NCBI RefSeq assembly: GCF_023898315.1
Contig: NC_064622.1
Coordinates: 355,365,234-355,429,233, forward strand
Direction: 5' to 3'
DNA length: 64,000 nucleotides
Source of the DNA: Schistocerca nitens
Taxonomy: Eukaryota; Arthropoda; Insecta; Orthoptera; Acrididae
Part shown: positions 20,819 through 30,913 of the stretch, piece after piece
Numbering within the stretch: position 1 is the stretch's first letter
Layout: each line of letters opens with the position of its first letter
The notes under the pieces: generated by a model
What the model was told of the DNA's origin: nothing
Database searches by the model: none
Seen by the model: only the letters and a program-made list of their open reading frames with translations
Made by a program: the position numbers and the translations under genes

Positions 20819-21480
20819 TTAGCTCTGCAGAATGCCCAGCGGTGGGGGTCTGTCGGCCTGGAAGCAGCATGAGAACGATAGAATAACCGGAAAGTAGTCA
20901 CTGTCACAATCATCATGGGGAGACCAATGTAGGGAAGCCATGAGAGCAGGGGAGGAAACGATGACATCAATAGCAGAAAAGGTGCTATGAGCGGCGTAAA
21001 TGGGTAGGGAAACTGTCACTGAAGAGACATAAATCTTAATCTGTAATAAGTTGGTCAATTAGAAGACTCATACCCATCGAAGTGGCATACCACAGTGTGT
21101 GGTGTGCACTGAAGTTCCCGAGGAGGCAGGAGTTGTTGTATTAAGGTAGGCAATTCAACATAAGGAAGTGGCCCACCTGGAGGGAGATAGACACTACAAA
21201 TGGTGATCTCTGGGGTCGTTCACACTGATACAGCTATTGCTTCCAGGTTGGTATGAAGCTGGATCCAGTCACTAATGAAATCAGTGCGAACCAACGCGCA
21301 GATGCCTCCAGATACTTTCCCAGAGTCGGCACGGTCCCGACAGTATGCCCAATAATCATAAAAAGTTGGAGAGCAGTCATCAAGGAAGTGTATTTCTTGA
21401 AGAGTGAGACAGAATGCAGAATAAGAGGAAACAAGGTGTTGCACCTCTAGTAGGTGACGATAAATCAATTGCAATTCCAC
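20819..21480 (-). pseudogene. APE endonuclease fragments of I-type LINE copy 1
   Basis: The minus-strand frame at 21220-21480 gives LTLQEIHFLDD (catalytic Glu block) and SGGICALVRTDF, the early part of an APE-type endonuclease. The frame at 20819-21058 continues the domain after breaks, and the SDYFPVILSF-type end is readable at about 20890. The nuclease nicked the insertion site. Stops and frame changes show that it is dead. Confidence 0.68.
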
Positions 21481-21501
21481 TGGATTAGTGTGTGGCGTGA
21501 G

Positions 21502-21701
21502 CCGGCCGACGTGGCCGTGCGGTTAAAGGCGCTGCAGTCTGGAACCGCAAGACCGCTACGGTCGCAGGTTCGAATCCTGCCTCGGGCATGGATGTTTGTG
21601 ATGTCCTTAGGTTAGTTAGGTTTAACTAGTTCTAAGTTCTAGGGGACTAATGACCTCAGCAGTTGAGTCCCATAGTGCTCAGAGCCATTTGAACCATTTT
21701 T
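21502..21701 (+). repeat. tRNA-derived SINE, head type a
   Basis: TSD TGTGTGGCGTGAG (13 bp) at 21489-21501 and 21702-21714. It has a complete head (GCCGGCCGACGTGGCCGTGC, B box GGTTCGAATCC), body and CCATTTGAACC tail. Confidence 0.94.
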
Positions 21702-21840
21702 TGTGTGGCGTGAGTCCAGGTTAGGCATAAAGAAGCCGAGAAGAGGTCATGTCACTTGCTCAGTGGACATTTCCGAGGAGAATGGTGTGACAACCATAAA
21801 TAAGATGTCAGACACAGGTTGTGATGAGGGAGATGGCACT

Positions 21841-22240
21841 TCCAGGTGCACTGGGGGGGGGGGGAGGGGGAAGAGGGTCTAGTGCTGGGACTTACGTTTC
21901 TTCTTCTTCTCTTTCAGAGAATGAGGAGGACAGTGCACAATGGCAGAGCAGGCTTCTGCAAGATCAGGGACCGAAAGGGAAATAGCAATCTTGGGGCACA
22001 TAGACAGTGCATCTCAATACCGAGTTGTTGTAGCACACTTCAGGCAGACACCGGGGGGTGGGGTCCCAGGGGGAAGCCCAATCCCCAGTGGTGCTGACGA
22101 AGGGGGACACTTCTTCAGCCAGGGAGGGTGAGTGGCACCTGGAGGGGAGGGCATGGGAACCATAGGGGAGAGGGAGGGGGAGAGGGGGACAGGAGTATGG
22201 AAGAGGGAGGAGGGGGAAAGGAAGAAAGAGAGGTAAAAAT
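21841..22240. repeat. G-rich tract inside I-type LINE copy 1
   Basis: G12 at 21853-21864 and repeated GGGAGGG-like runs at 22140-22230 could form G-quadruplexes on the plus strand. This is the antisense of the LINE ORF1 region. Longer G runs occur at 19651-19663 and 23763-23780. Confidence 0.6.
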
Positions 22241-22249
22241 TGAAGAAAA

Positions 22250-22720
22250 GGACACTGAATGGAGTCGGTCATATTTCTGGCGAGCCTCAGCATATCTCCT
22301 GGACCTTCTTTCCTCTCTTGTAAGCTGCGCAATCTGGCGAGTGGCGCTTACGACACTTTATACACACAGATGGTGGAACACAGGGCTTCACTCATGGAGC
22401 AGGTGTCCACAGTCACCACACAGAGGGTCCGCCATGCAGCAGGAACACATATGCCCAAAATGCAAGCACCAGAAACACCTCATGAGTCATGGGATGTACA
22501 GCTTCATGTCACATCGCTGACAAATGACCTTGACCTCCTCTGGCAGGTTATCTCCCTCGACAGCCAGAATAAAGGCGCCGGGAGCGGTTGTCTTTATAAA
22601 ACTTCTGCACACATCTAACAAAATGAACGCCCCATCGCTCCAGAATAGCCCGGAGTTTCTCATCAGTTTGCAGGATGAGATCCCAACGAAAAATCACTCC
22701 CTAGACCATAATCAGTGACT
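22250..22720 (-). pseudogene. I-type LINE ORF1 (zinc-knuckle) remnant
   Basis: Read on the minus strand, about 22300-22480 encodes a cysteine/histidine-spaced stretch (CFRCLHFGHMCSCC, then CGDC), equivalent to the CCHC zinc knuckles better seen in copy 2 at 41390-41500. ORF1 proteins of this clade bind the LINE RNA. Frames are broken. Confidence 0.5.
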
Positions 22721-23849
22721 GCTGAGAGGTAATAGACACTGGGACGTTGCCCAGTGCACAAAGCAGAAAGAGCTGCAAGTTGGGCAGCAGAAAAAGTTTT
22801 GATCAACAATGAGCCCGACCACATTTTACTGAGAGACTCTACTTTGCCAAACTTGCCCTAGATATTCTCCACAGGAAACAATGTCTTTGTGGCAGTGAAT
22901 GTGTTCCCATCCATCCTAGTACAGACCAGGTGACGGGGAAAATGTTTCATCCCAAGAAGGCAAGCTTGGTCCTCCTCCCAGGGGGTAGCGAGGGAAGGGA
23001 TGCTGAAGAGTCGTAAAAAGCAGCATTCAATGAACATTTACCACTCTGAGAGATGGCCCTGGAGAACAGCCAGATTTTTGCAGCTTGATACACTCCATGC
23101 ACCTATCATCTGCCCTGATACCACCCACTCCAATCAGGGGCTCTCCCCATGGGCAGAAACGAGCAAGGGCCGCCTGGCATGGTGGCCACTGCCAGGAGTT
23201 CTGACTCTACAGGATGACTCGCAACCACTCCATGGCATACATGTGGAGGCAAAAGCTCAGGTATAACTAGTATGATCCCTGTGTCGTCAGGAGGCTCAGC
23301 TATATGGGTACATAACAGCCCCACCACATGGAATGGCTACACACGCTGGTGATGTAGCAGGGTAAAGGGGGCCTTCGGCAGTGAAGCAAGAGGGGAAGAA
23401 AGGGGGTATATGAATCCACACCACATACGCTAGGAAGGGAGTTCCCCAAATGGCTCACACTAAAAACAGAAAATTGAGAAGTGGAGGTCAAACGCCAAGA
23501 GAGGACCAAGACGCCAAAAAGGATGAAAGAGAAGAGGCAAGAGGAACAGAATTGCAAGGAAAACAGGGAACCAGATGGATAGCCAGGTCGACATAAATCA
23601 GAACACCAAGAGAGGGGAAGGAGAGGGCAGTGGCGAAGGAGCAAGGATGGGGAGGGATGGGCATGGGGAAGGAAATGCAGCCAGGGAAGGAAGAATGGGC
23701 TGCAATAGCTTGTGGTCCCATATGTGTCTCACACAAACTCACCAAAGAATCGTGAGCAGCATGGGGGGGGGGGGGGGGGGTATCGAGTTGGAGAGCAGAC
23801 AAAGTGGTGATTTAACTGTTTGGGCTGGCACCATGAGCATAACTTTGGT

Positions 23850-24440
23850 TACTAATGCAACACTTTTTTTCTGAAAGCACATTCGTTTTATTCAGGATTC
23901 CAATATTATCACTCATTCTTTTCGCTACAAAACCCTGTTTCTCCTACATCATTTACGTTCAATGCGACGATCTTACGTCACCTTACGCCACATTATTGGG
24001 AGTTCCCTGCTCGGCGTCAGAGCCAACATCGTGCTGCAGCAATAGCCACCCCATCATCTACGTATCGGATCCCAGGACTGCATCCCATTTGGGCCAAACG
24101 GATGGAAGTCGGAAGATGCGAGATCCAGGCTGTAGGCTGGATGAAAAAGAACAGTCCATTGTGTGAGGCGTTGCGTTGTCATGGATAAGGAGAAGTTCTT
24201 TTGCATTTTTGTGGTGACGAATACGCTGAAACAGTTTCTTCAATTTCCTGAAAGTAACACAACACAGTTCAGAGTTGGTCATTGGGCCATGAGCGAGGAC
24301 ATCAAACAAAATAAACCCTTCAGAGTACCAGAAGACCGTTGTGATGAGTTTACTGGCTGAGGGTGCGGCTTTGAACTTTTTCTTCGGAGGGGAGATGGTG
24401 TGACGCCAATCCATGGACGTTGTTTCCGGTTTAAAGTGAT
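23850..24440 (-). pseudogene. Mariner transposase fossil
   Basis: The minus-strand frame 24058-24414 contains KKKFKAAPSASKLITTVFWYSEG, LLLIHDNATPHT (second catalytic Asp) and a decayed third block. The order and spacing match the central part of mariner transposases. Both outer ends are uncertain and the N-terminal part is not readable. Confidence 0.7.
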
Positions 24441-25184
24441 GAACCCATGTTCGATAAAAAAATTTCGCGATCAGCCTCTTAACGCGCCATATTGGATTAT
24501 GTCGTATACTGTTGAACCCCGAAATTTGCTTGTTTCTATGTTATAAATAACGTGCTAAGAAGCTATTTTACGCGAGTTGACTGTCATAAACAAACACTGT
24601 GGTTCAAGCACCAGATGTAGCTCTGTTCACTTAAAGATATCTACTGATTCAGATACTAATGAGAACGAGGAGGAAGCTCCTGCAAGTATTCATATGAAGC
24701 ACAACTATTTGTGAAAATGGTGCGTGAACTGACGGAAACCCAGAGAAGGAAAAACTGGAAGGATTCGAAGAACGTTAAAAAATAAATGAACTGAAGAAGT
24801 ATTAAAAAGAAGGAAAGATATCTATGGAAGACGTTTGTCAGAAGAACGGGTAGTTCGCTGCGACAACCAGCAATATTTAACTTGTCGCTAGGAGGAGCTC
24901 TAGAGGGGAAAGATTAGCAGAGGCAGACAGAAACTGTAGCAGAGTGCACGTATGAAGAGGTGGGCGGTGGGGCTATGTGAACTTGCAAAGAGCTGTGTGC
25001 CACGGTACGATCCAGTCAATAGCGTTATCTGCCGCGTCCCTCTGTAGCGTGCACTTCGAGATGGGCATACAACTTGTAATGTTGATTTTCATACTGCGCA
25101 GGTATGGTGTTTATTATCAGTGGCATAAAGCAAACACATCAAGTGTTAGCACACGTTAACAAGCGAGGCGATTGCTATCTCGAC
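24441..25184. other. Unassigned interval
   Basis: No recognised gene; short frames; no terminal repeats seen. Confidence 0.4.
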
Positions 25185-26130
25185 GTACAGGGTCCCATCC
25201 GAAACCTCCCTTACTGCCGATGCAATTACATAAAAGGAACGGACATAGACACTTGCGATTAACGGTATGGTGTAAAGCGACTCACGAAATGTTGTGTACT
25301 TTTTTTCTAAATGGAACTTTTTTTTTTCAAGCGCTACAGCATTACCAGAAATGACTACACATAATGCTGAGCCACCGCGTCGTGTGCTATGCGGAAATGA
25401 AATCACCCATTACTGCGCAAAGAGACTTCGACGTGAATTTCAGATGGAGCCACGAAACGTTAAAACGATCAAGACTTGGCACGACGAAACCCTAGCTGCT
25501 GGGAGGATAATCAGACAGCAAACGCACATCTGATGAAACGGCAGAGATCAATGAGACCTTCCAAAGAACTCAATAAACGTCAGTTTGCCGAACATCCCTC
25601 GCTCCGCGGTGCACAAGGTGGTGCATACACTATTTCGCTTGGATGCTACAGCAAGCGCTGTAGCGAGAAGACTGCAGCTTCGACCGAATCGGGCAAAACG
25701 CAAAATATCTAGGAAATGTCGTTTTTTCTGACGAAGCAACCTTCCTCACGTGGGAAGGTTAACTGGCATCTGGGGTCCTGAAAATCCCCACAGTTTTCGG
25801 GAACGTGTTAGAGGCAGCGAAAAGGCAAATGTGTGGTGTGCGTTGATGAAAGATAATAGAGTTGGACCATTTTTCTTCACCGAGCAAAAAGTAACAGGAA
25901 TCGTTTATCTGGACGTACTTGAGCAATTTCGTGTCCCTCAGCTTCTTTCCTTTGAGCCAGATATGATCTTCCACTACGATGGTGCACCACCGCACTGAAG
26001 TTCACATGTTCGTGAGTTTCTGGATCGAACACTTCCAGCGACAGGACGTGATGCACCAACCAGGTGGCCACCGCGATCTCCTGACAGAACGTCTCTGGAT
26101 TTCTTCCTGTGGTGTTAGGGATATAAATCG
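25185..26130 (+). pseudogene. Tc1/mariner-type transposase fossil (IWGPENPH type)
   Basis: A left TIR-like CAGGGTCCCATCCGAAACC begins near 25190. The plus-strand frame 25750-25998 encodes IWGPENPHSFRERVRGSEK, VWCALMKDNRVGPFFF and MIFHYDGAPPH, the middle of a DDE/D transposase, with the second catalytic Asp in YDGAPPH. Upstream pieces in other frames (25294-25712) give helix-turn-helix-like sequence. The 3' end is lost where another Tc1-like element begins (26133). Confidence 0.68.
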
Positions 26131-26132
26131 AG

Positions 26133-27125
26133 ATGAAAAAAGCCATGGGATACCTCCTAATATCATGTTGGACCTCCTTTTGCCCTCATGTTGGACCTCC
26201 TTTTGCCCTGCATAATGCAGCAACTCGACGTGGCATGGACTCAACAAGTCCTTGAAGGTCTGCAAAAGTGTTGCTAGTGCAGGTTCAAAAACAACTCTAA
26301 GCACATCTGAGGTCATCAGTCCCCTAGACTTAGAACTACGTAAACTTAACTAACCTATGGACATCACACACATCCATGCTCGAGGCAGGATTCGAACCTG
26401 CGACCATAGCAGCCGCATGTTTCCGGACTGGAGCGCCTAGAACCGCTCGGCCACAGCGGCCGGCGCTAGTGCAGGATTTTGTGCATGAGCAGACCTCTCC
26501 GTTACGTACCATAACGTTGGATGGGATTTATGTCGGACGATATGGGTGGCCAGATCATTCCCTAGAATTTCCCAGAATGCACTTCAAACCAATCACAAAT
26601 AATGTGGCGCATTGTCATCCATAAAAATTCCATTGTTGTTTGGGAACATGAAGTCCATGAATGGTAGACAAACATAACAATTTTCAGCCAATGATAGGTT
26701 CAGCTGGACCAGAGGACCCAGTCCATTCCATGTAAACACAGCCTACACCATTATGGAACCACCACCAGCTTGCGCAGTACTTTGTTAACAACTTATGTCC
26801 AAGCAACTTGGCCTCGTGGCTTCTTGGGATATCTGAACCACACTCGAACCCTACTATCGGCTCTTTTCAACTGAAATCAGGGCTCATCTGACCAGCACAC
26901 GGTTTTCCAGTCGTATAGGGTCCAACCGACATGGTAACGAACCCACGAGAGGCACTGAAGGCGATGTCGTGCTGTTAGCAAAGGAACTCGTCTGCAGCCT
27001 TGACTCTGGTGAGAGGTAATGCCTGAAATTTGGTATTCTTGGTACGCTCTTGATACTGTGAATCTCGAAATATTAAATTTCCTATCGATTTCCGAAACTG
27101 AATGTCCTATGTGACTAACTCAAGT
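26133..27125 (-). mobile_element. Tc1-like transposon remnant (family T3), copy 1, with nested SINE
   Basis: The start (CCATGGGATACCTCCTAATA) and the following 900 bp align with the element at 34733-36044. The catalytic region is recognisable on the minus strand in scattered frames (for example near 26620-26650: NNNGIFMDDNAP). A 23-bp unit beginning TCATGTTGGACC is duplicated in tandem at 26163-26208. A SINE is inserted at 26284-26463. The far end is truncated. Confidence 0.7.
26284..26463 (-). repeat. tRNA-derived SINE, head type a
   Basis: TSD GCTAGTGCAGG at 26273-26283 and 26464-26474. The minus strand starts with GCCGGCCGCTGTGGCCGAGC; the tail is a diverged version. Confidence 0.92.
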
Positions 27126-27129
27126 ATTG

Positions 27130-28020
27130 GCGCAAGGGGGACACCAAACCAAAGTACCGTTATCCAAGATGGCAGTGACGACGTCATACAATATGGTGGC
27201 CATGACATCATCCAGGATGGCGGATTTTGGTGGGAAGATAGGTCACTTGGGCTACCTCCACTAACCTACGTCATCTGACCGCCACCTCATCCTAGGAACT
27301 GTCACCAAGTTTGAATTTTGGTGGTAAAGAAAGGTCAATTGGGCTCTCTCTACCAACCTAAGGAAACAGTGGGAAAGAAAGGTCACCTCCACTAACCTAA
27401 GTCACCTGACTGCCACCTCCTCCTAGGTATTCACCGGATAAGGACTCAACCTGTGCTTGACATTAATCTTTATTATTTTGCATGCACTATTTTACTTACA
27501 AAAATAGAGGCTCTACCACCACCCAGTGTGGTCGCCCAGGGGTCCGGACTCCAAATGACCTAGTACACAGTACCACCAACAGAGGGCACTCTCATCCATG
27601 ACATAATCCATGATGGCCAACATGATGCGAGTACCATTATCCAAGATGGCGGGAAACTGTATTCACCATGAGGCCCAAGTGGTCTAGTACGCAATACCAC
27701 AACCAGAGAGCGCTGCCATCCATTCTGTGATGTAATTCAAGATGATGGTCCGGGGTGGGGGAAATGGAGGTAAAAGGACTCTGCCTGTGCTGGACATTTT
27801 ATTTTGCATGCAGTGTCTCCACCACGAGATCTAGTCCAACTGACCTACTACACAGTACTGCCACCAGTAAGCACTGTCATCTGTTCTGTCACATAACCCA
27901 AGATGGTGGGGGAAATGGTGGGAAACAGTGTGGTCGCCTAGTACACAATACTGTCACCAGCAGGCACTGTCATCCGTTCTGTGACATAGCCCAAAATGAC
28001 TGTCTGGAGGGGTAAATGAC
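27130..28020. repeat. Degenerate tandem array (about four units)
   Basis: Units with the pattern CTAGTACACAATACC-ACCAG-GGGCACTGTCATCC-TTCTGTGACATAA-CCAAGATGG occur at about 27555, 27673, 27841 and 27936. Each is followed by a variable GTGGGGGAAATGG stretch. Earlier parts (27130-27440) repeat AAGATGGC and GTCACCTCCACTAACCTAAG motifs. No coding frame follows the repeat phase. The origin is unknown. Confidence 0.65.
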
Positions 28021-28279
28021 TCAGCCTGTGCTGAGCTGCTGGAGAGAGGAAGGAGTGTACTTTATTTATTTTGGAACAATTTATTTAGGAATTCAGTATA
28101 TTTATCACACTGACACAAAACACTCGCCATGATGTGCTTGAGGTCACAATACACAGTCTGCAGACCTTCATACTACTCGTAAATAATGCAACAGACACAC
28201 CTGCTAAATGTAAACTGTCGAAATGATGCATTCCACAGCCTACACACATGCAAAATACTACACTGAAATAATTTCAATG
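28021..28279. other. Unassigned interval
   Basis: AT-rich; no recognised feature. Confidence 0.4.
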
Positions 28280-28809
28280 GTTGTTGTTGGGGTCTTCTAT
28301 CCTGAGACTGGTTTGATGCAGCTTTCCATGCTGCTCTATACTGTGCAAGCTTCATCATCTCCCAGTACCTACTGCAATCTACATCCTTCTGAATCTGCTT
28401 AGTGTATTCATCTCTTGGTGTCTCTCTACGATTTTTACCCTCCACACTGCCCTCCAATACTAAATTGGTGATACCAAGATGCCACAGAACATGTCCTACC
28501 AACCAATCCCTTCTTCTAGTCAAGTTGCGCCACAAATTTCTCTTCTCCCTAATTCTATTCAATACCTCCTCATTAGTTACTTGATCTACCCACAAATACT
28601 TTCAGAAACGAATTCCTGACACTTAAATCTATACTCGATGTTAACAAATTCCTTTTCTTCAGAAACCCTTTCCTTGCCATTGCCAGTCTAAATTTTATAT
28701 CCTCTCTACTTCGACCCTCATCAGTTATTTTGCTCCCCAAGTAGCAAAATCCTTTACTACTTTAAGTGTCTCATTTCCTAATCTAACTCCCTCAGCATCA
28801 CTCGATTTA

Positions 28810-30126
28810 CGAGGTGCATTCAAGTTCTAAGGTCTCCATTTTGTTTTCTCCGGACTGGAAAGAGATAGAAACATGTGCATTGTTTTAAAATGAGGCCGCG
28901 TTCATTGTCAATACGTCCCAGAGATGGCAGCACCGTACGGCAGATGGAATTTTACCGCCAGCGGCGAGAATGAGAACTGTTTTAAATACTTAAAATGGTG
29001 ACGTTTTCATTACTTGAACAGCGTGCAATCATTCGTTTTCTGAATTTGCGTGGTGTGAAACCAATTGAAATTCATCTACAGTTGAAGGAGACATGTGGTG
29101 ATGGAGTTATGGATGTGTCGAAAGTGCGTTCGTGGGTGCGACAGTTTAATGAAGGCAGAACATCGTGTGACAACAAACCGAAACAACCTCGGGCTCGCAC
29201 AAGCCGGTCTGACGACATGATCGAGAAATTGGAGAGAATTGTTTTGGGGGATCGCCGAATGACTGTTGAACAGATCGCCTCCAGAGTTGGCATTTCTGTG
29301 GGTTCTGTGCACACAATCCTGCATGACGACCTGAAAATGCGAAAAGAGTCATCCAGGTGGGTGCCACGAATGCTGACGGACAACCACATGGCTGCCCGTG
29401 TGGCATGTTGCCAAGCAATGTTGACGCGCAACGACAGCATGAATGGGATTTTCTTTTTGTCGGTTGTGACAATGGATGAGATGTGGATGCCATTTTTCAG
29501 TCCAGAAACAAAGCGCCAGTCAGCTCAATGGAAGCACACAGATTCACCGCCATCAAAAAATTTCGGGTAACCGCCAGTGCTGAAAAACTGATGGTGTCCA
29601 TGTTCTGGGACAGCGAGGGCGTAATCCTTACCCATTGCGTTCCAAAGGGCACTACGGTAACAGGTGCATCCTACGAAAATGTTTTGAGGAACAAATTCCT
29701 TCCTGCACTGCAACAAAAACGTCCGGGAAGGGCTGCGCGTGTGATGTTTCACCAAAGCAACGCACCCGCACATCGAGCTAACGTTACGCAACAGTTTCTT
29801 CGTGATAACAACTTTGAAGTGATTCCTCATGCTCCCTACTCACCTGACCTGGCTCCTAGTGACTTTTGGATTTTTCCAACAATGAAAGACACTCTCCGTG
29901 GCCGCACATTCACCAGCCGTGCTGCTATTGCCTCAGCGATTTTCCAGTGGTCAAAACAGACTCCTAAAGAAGCCTTCGCCGCTGCAATGGAATCATGCCG
30001 TCAGCGTTGTGAAAAATGTGTACGTCCTCAGGGCGATTACGTCGAGAAGTAACGCCAGTTTCATCGATTTCGGGTGAGTAGTTAATTAGAAAAAAATCGG
30101 AGGCCTTAGAACTTGAATGCACCTCG
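28810..30126 (+). mobile_element. Mariner-type DNA transposon inserted in RTE copy 2
   Basis: The TIR CGAGGTGCATTCAAGTTCTA starts at 28810 and its inverted copy ends at 30126. TA dinucleotides at 28808-28809 and 30127-30128 are the duplicated target. Removing the element restores the RTE sequence (CGATTTAATT), so the insertion is precise. About 1.3 kb. Confidence 0.93.
28995..30052 (+). pseudogene. Mariner DD34D-type transposase, frameshifted and catalytically altered
   Basis: The N-terminal domain is at 28995-29570 (LEQRAIIRFLNLRGVKPIEI, then a second helix-turn-helix ending MTVEQIASRVGISVGSVHTI). The catalytic C-terminal half continues in another frame at 29483-30052. The first Asp block reads VTMDEMW instead of the usual TGDETW. 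The second reads FHQSNAPAH, where the Asp before Asn is Ser. The third block, YSPDLAPSDFWIF, is normal. The frameshift and the lost second Asp make the enzyme inactive. The family normally moves by cut and paste at TA. Confidence 0.85.
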
Positions 30127-30913
30127 TAATTCGACTACATTCTATTATCGCCGTTTTGTTTTTGTTCATTTTATATCCTTTCAAGATACTGTCCATTCCG
30201 TTCAACTGCTCTTCCATGTCCTTTGCTGTCTCTGACACAATTACAATGTCATTGGCGAACCTCAAGAGTTTTTAAATCTTTTCCATGGATTTTCATTCTA
30301 CTCCGAATTTTTCTTTTGTTTCCTTTACTGCTTGCTCAATATACAGACTGAATAATATTGGGAATAAGCTGCAACCCTGTCTCACTCCCTTCCAAACCAC
30401 TGCTTCTCTTTCATGCCCCTTGACTCTTATAACTGCCATCTGGTTTCTGAACAAATTGTAAATAGCCTTTTGGTCCCTGTATTTTACCCTTGCCTCCTTC
30501 AGAATTTGAAAGAAAGTATTCCAGTCAACATTATCAAAAGCTTTCTCTAAGTCTACAAATGCTAGAAACGTAGGTTTGCCTTTTCTTAATCTATCTTCTA
30601 AGATAAGTCATAGCGTCAGTATTGCCTCACGTGTTCCAACATTTCTACGGAATCTGTACTGATCTTCCCCGAGGTCGGATTATACCAGTTTTTCCATTCG
30701 TCCGTAAAGAACTAGCGCTAGTATTTTGTAGCCGTGAGTTATTTAAACTTATAGTTCGGTCATTTTCACATCTGTCAACACCTGCTTTCTTTGGGATTGG
30801 AACTATTATATTCTTATTGAAGTCTGAGTGTATTTCGCCTGTCTCGTACATCTTGCTCACCAGATGGTAGAGTTTTGTCAGGGCTGGCTCTCCCAGTTGT
30901 TGAGAAAACGGTA

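Larger units (their letters stand above)
19270..23840 (-). mobile_element. I-type LINE (RNase H-containing), copy 1, RT deleted
   Basis: Minus-strand order from the right is 5' leader (about 23000-23830), ORF1 with zinc-knuckle remnants (about 22250-22720), APE endonuclease fragments (20819-21480), a linker, and RNase H (19862-20300). The left end has the GGGACTAAACAGCGAGGTC-type 3' tail seen elsewhere. The reverse transcriptase that should lie between endonuclease and RNase H is missing: endonuclease-side sequence runs almost directly into RNase H near 20330-20440. A SINE (21502-21701) is inserted upstream. Outer limits are approximate. Confidence 0.72.
28280..30898 (-). mobile_element. RTE-clade LINE, copy 2, split by a mariner element
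   Basis: Two segments, 28280-28809 and 30127-30898, align in order with RTE copy 1. They are separated by a TA-flanked mariner. About 110 bp is deleted near 28593. Frames are broken in several places; only fragments such as the C-terminal GKNRRETPRDEYTKQIQKDV part (28173-28595) and an RT-motif fragment (30645-30974) are open. The 5' part is absent. Confidence 0.85.

Noticed and set aside
21841-22240. G-rich tract as an independent regulatory element
   Set aside because: It lies within the antisense of an I-type LINE ORF1/leader and is more simply part of that decayed element.
27130-28020. CRISPR-like array
   Set aside because: Units are long and diverged, spacers are not regular, and the genome is eukaryotic.
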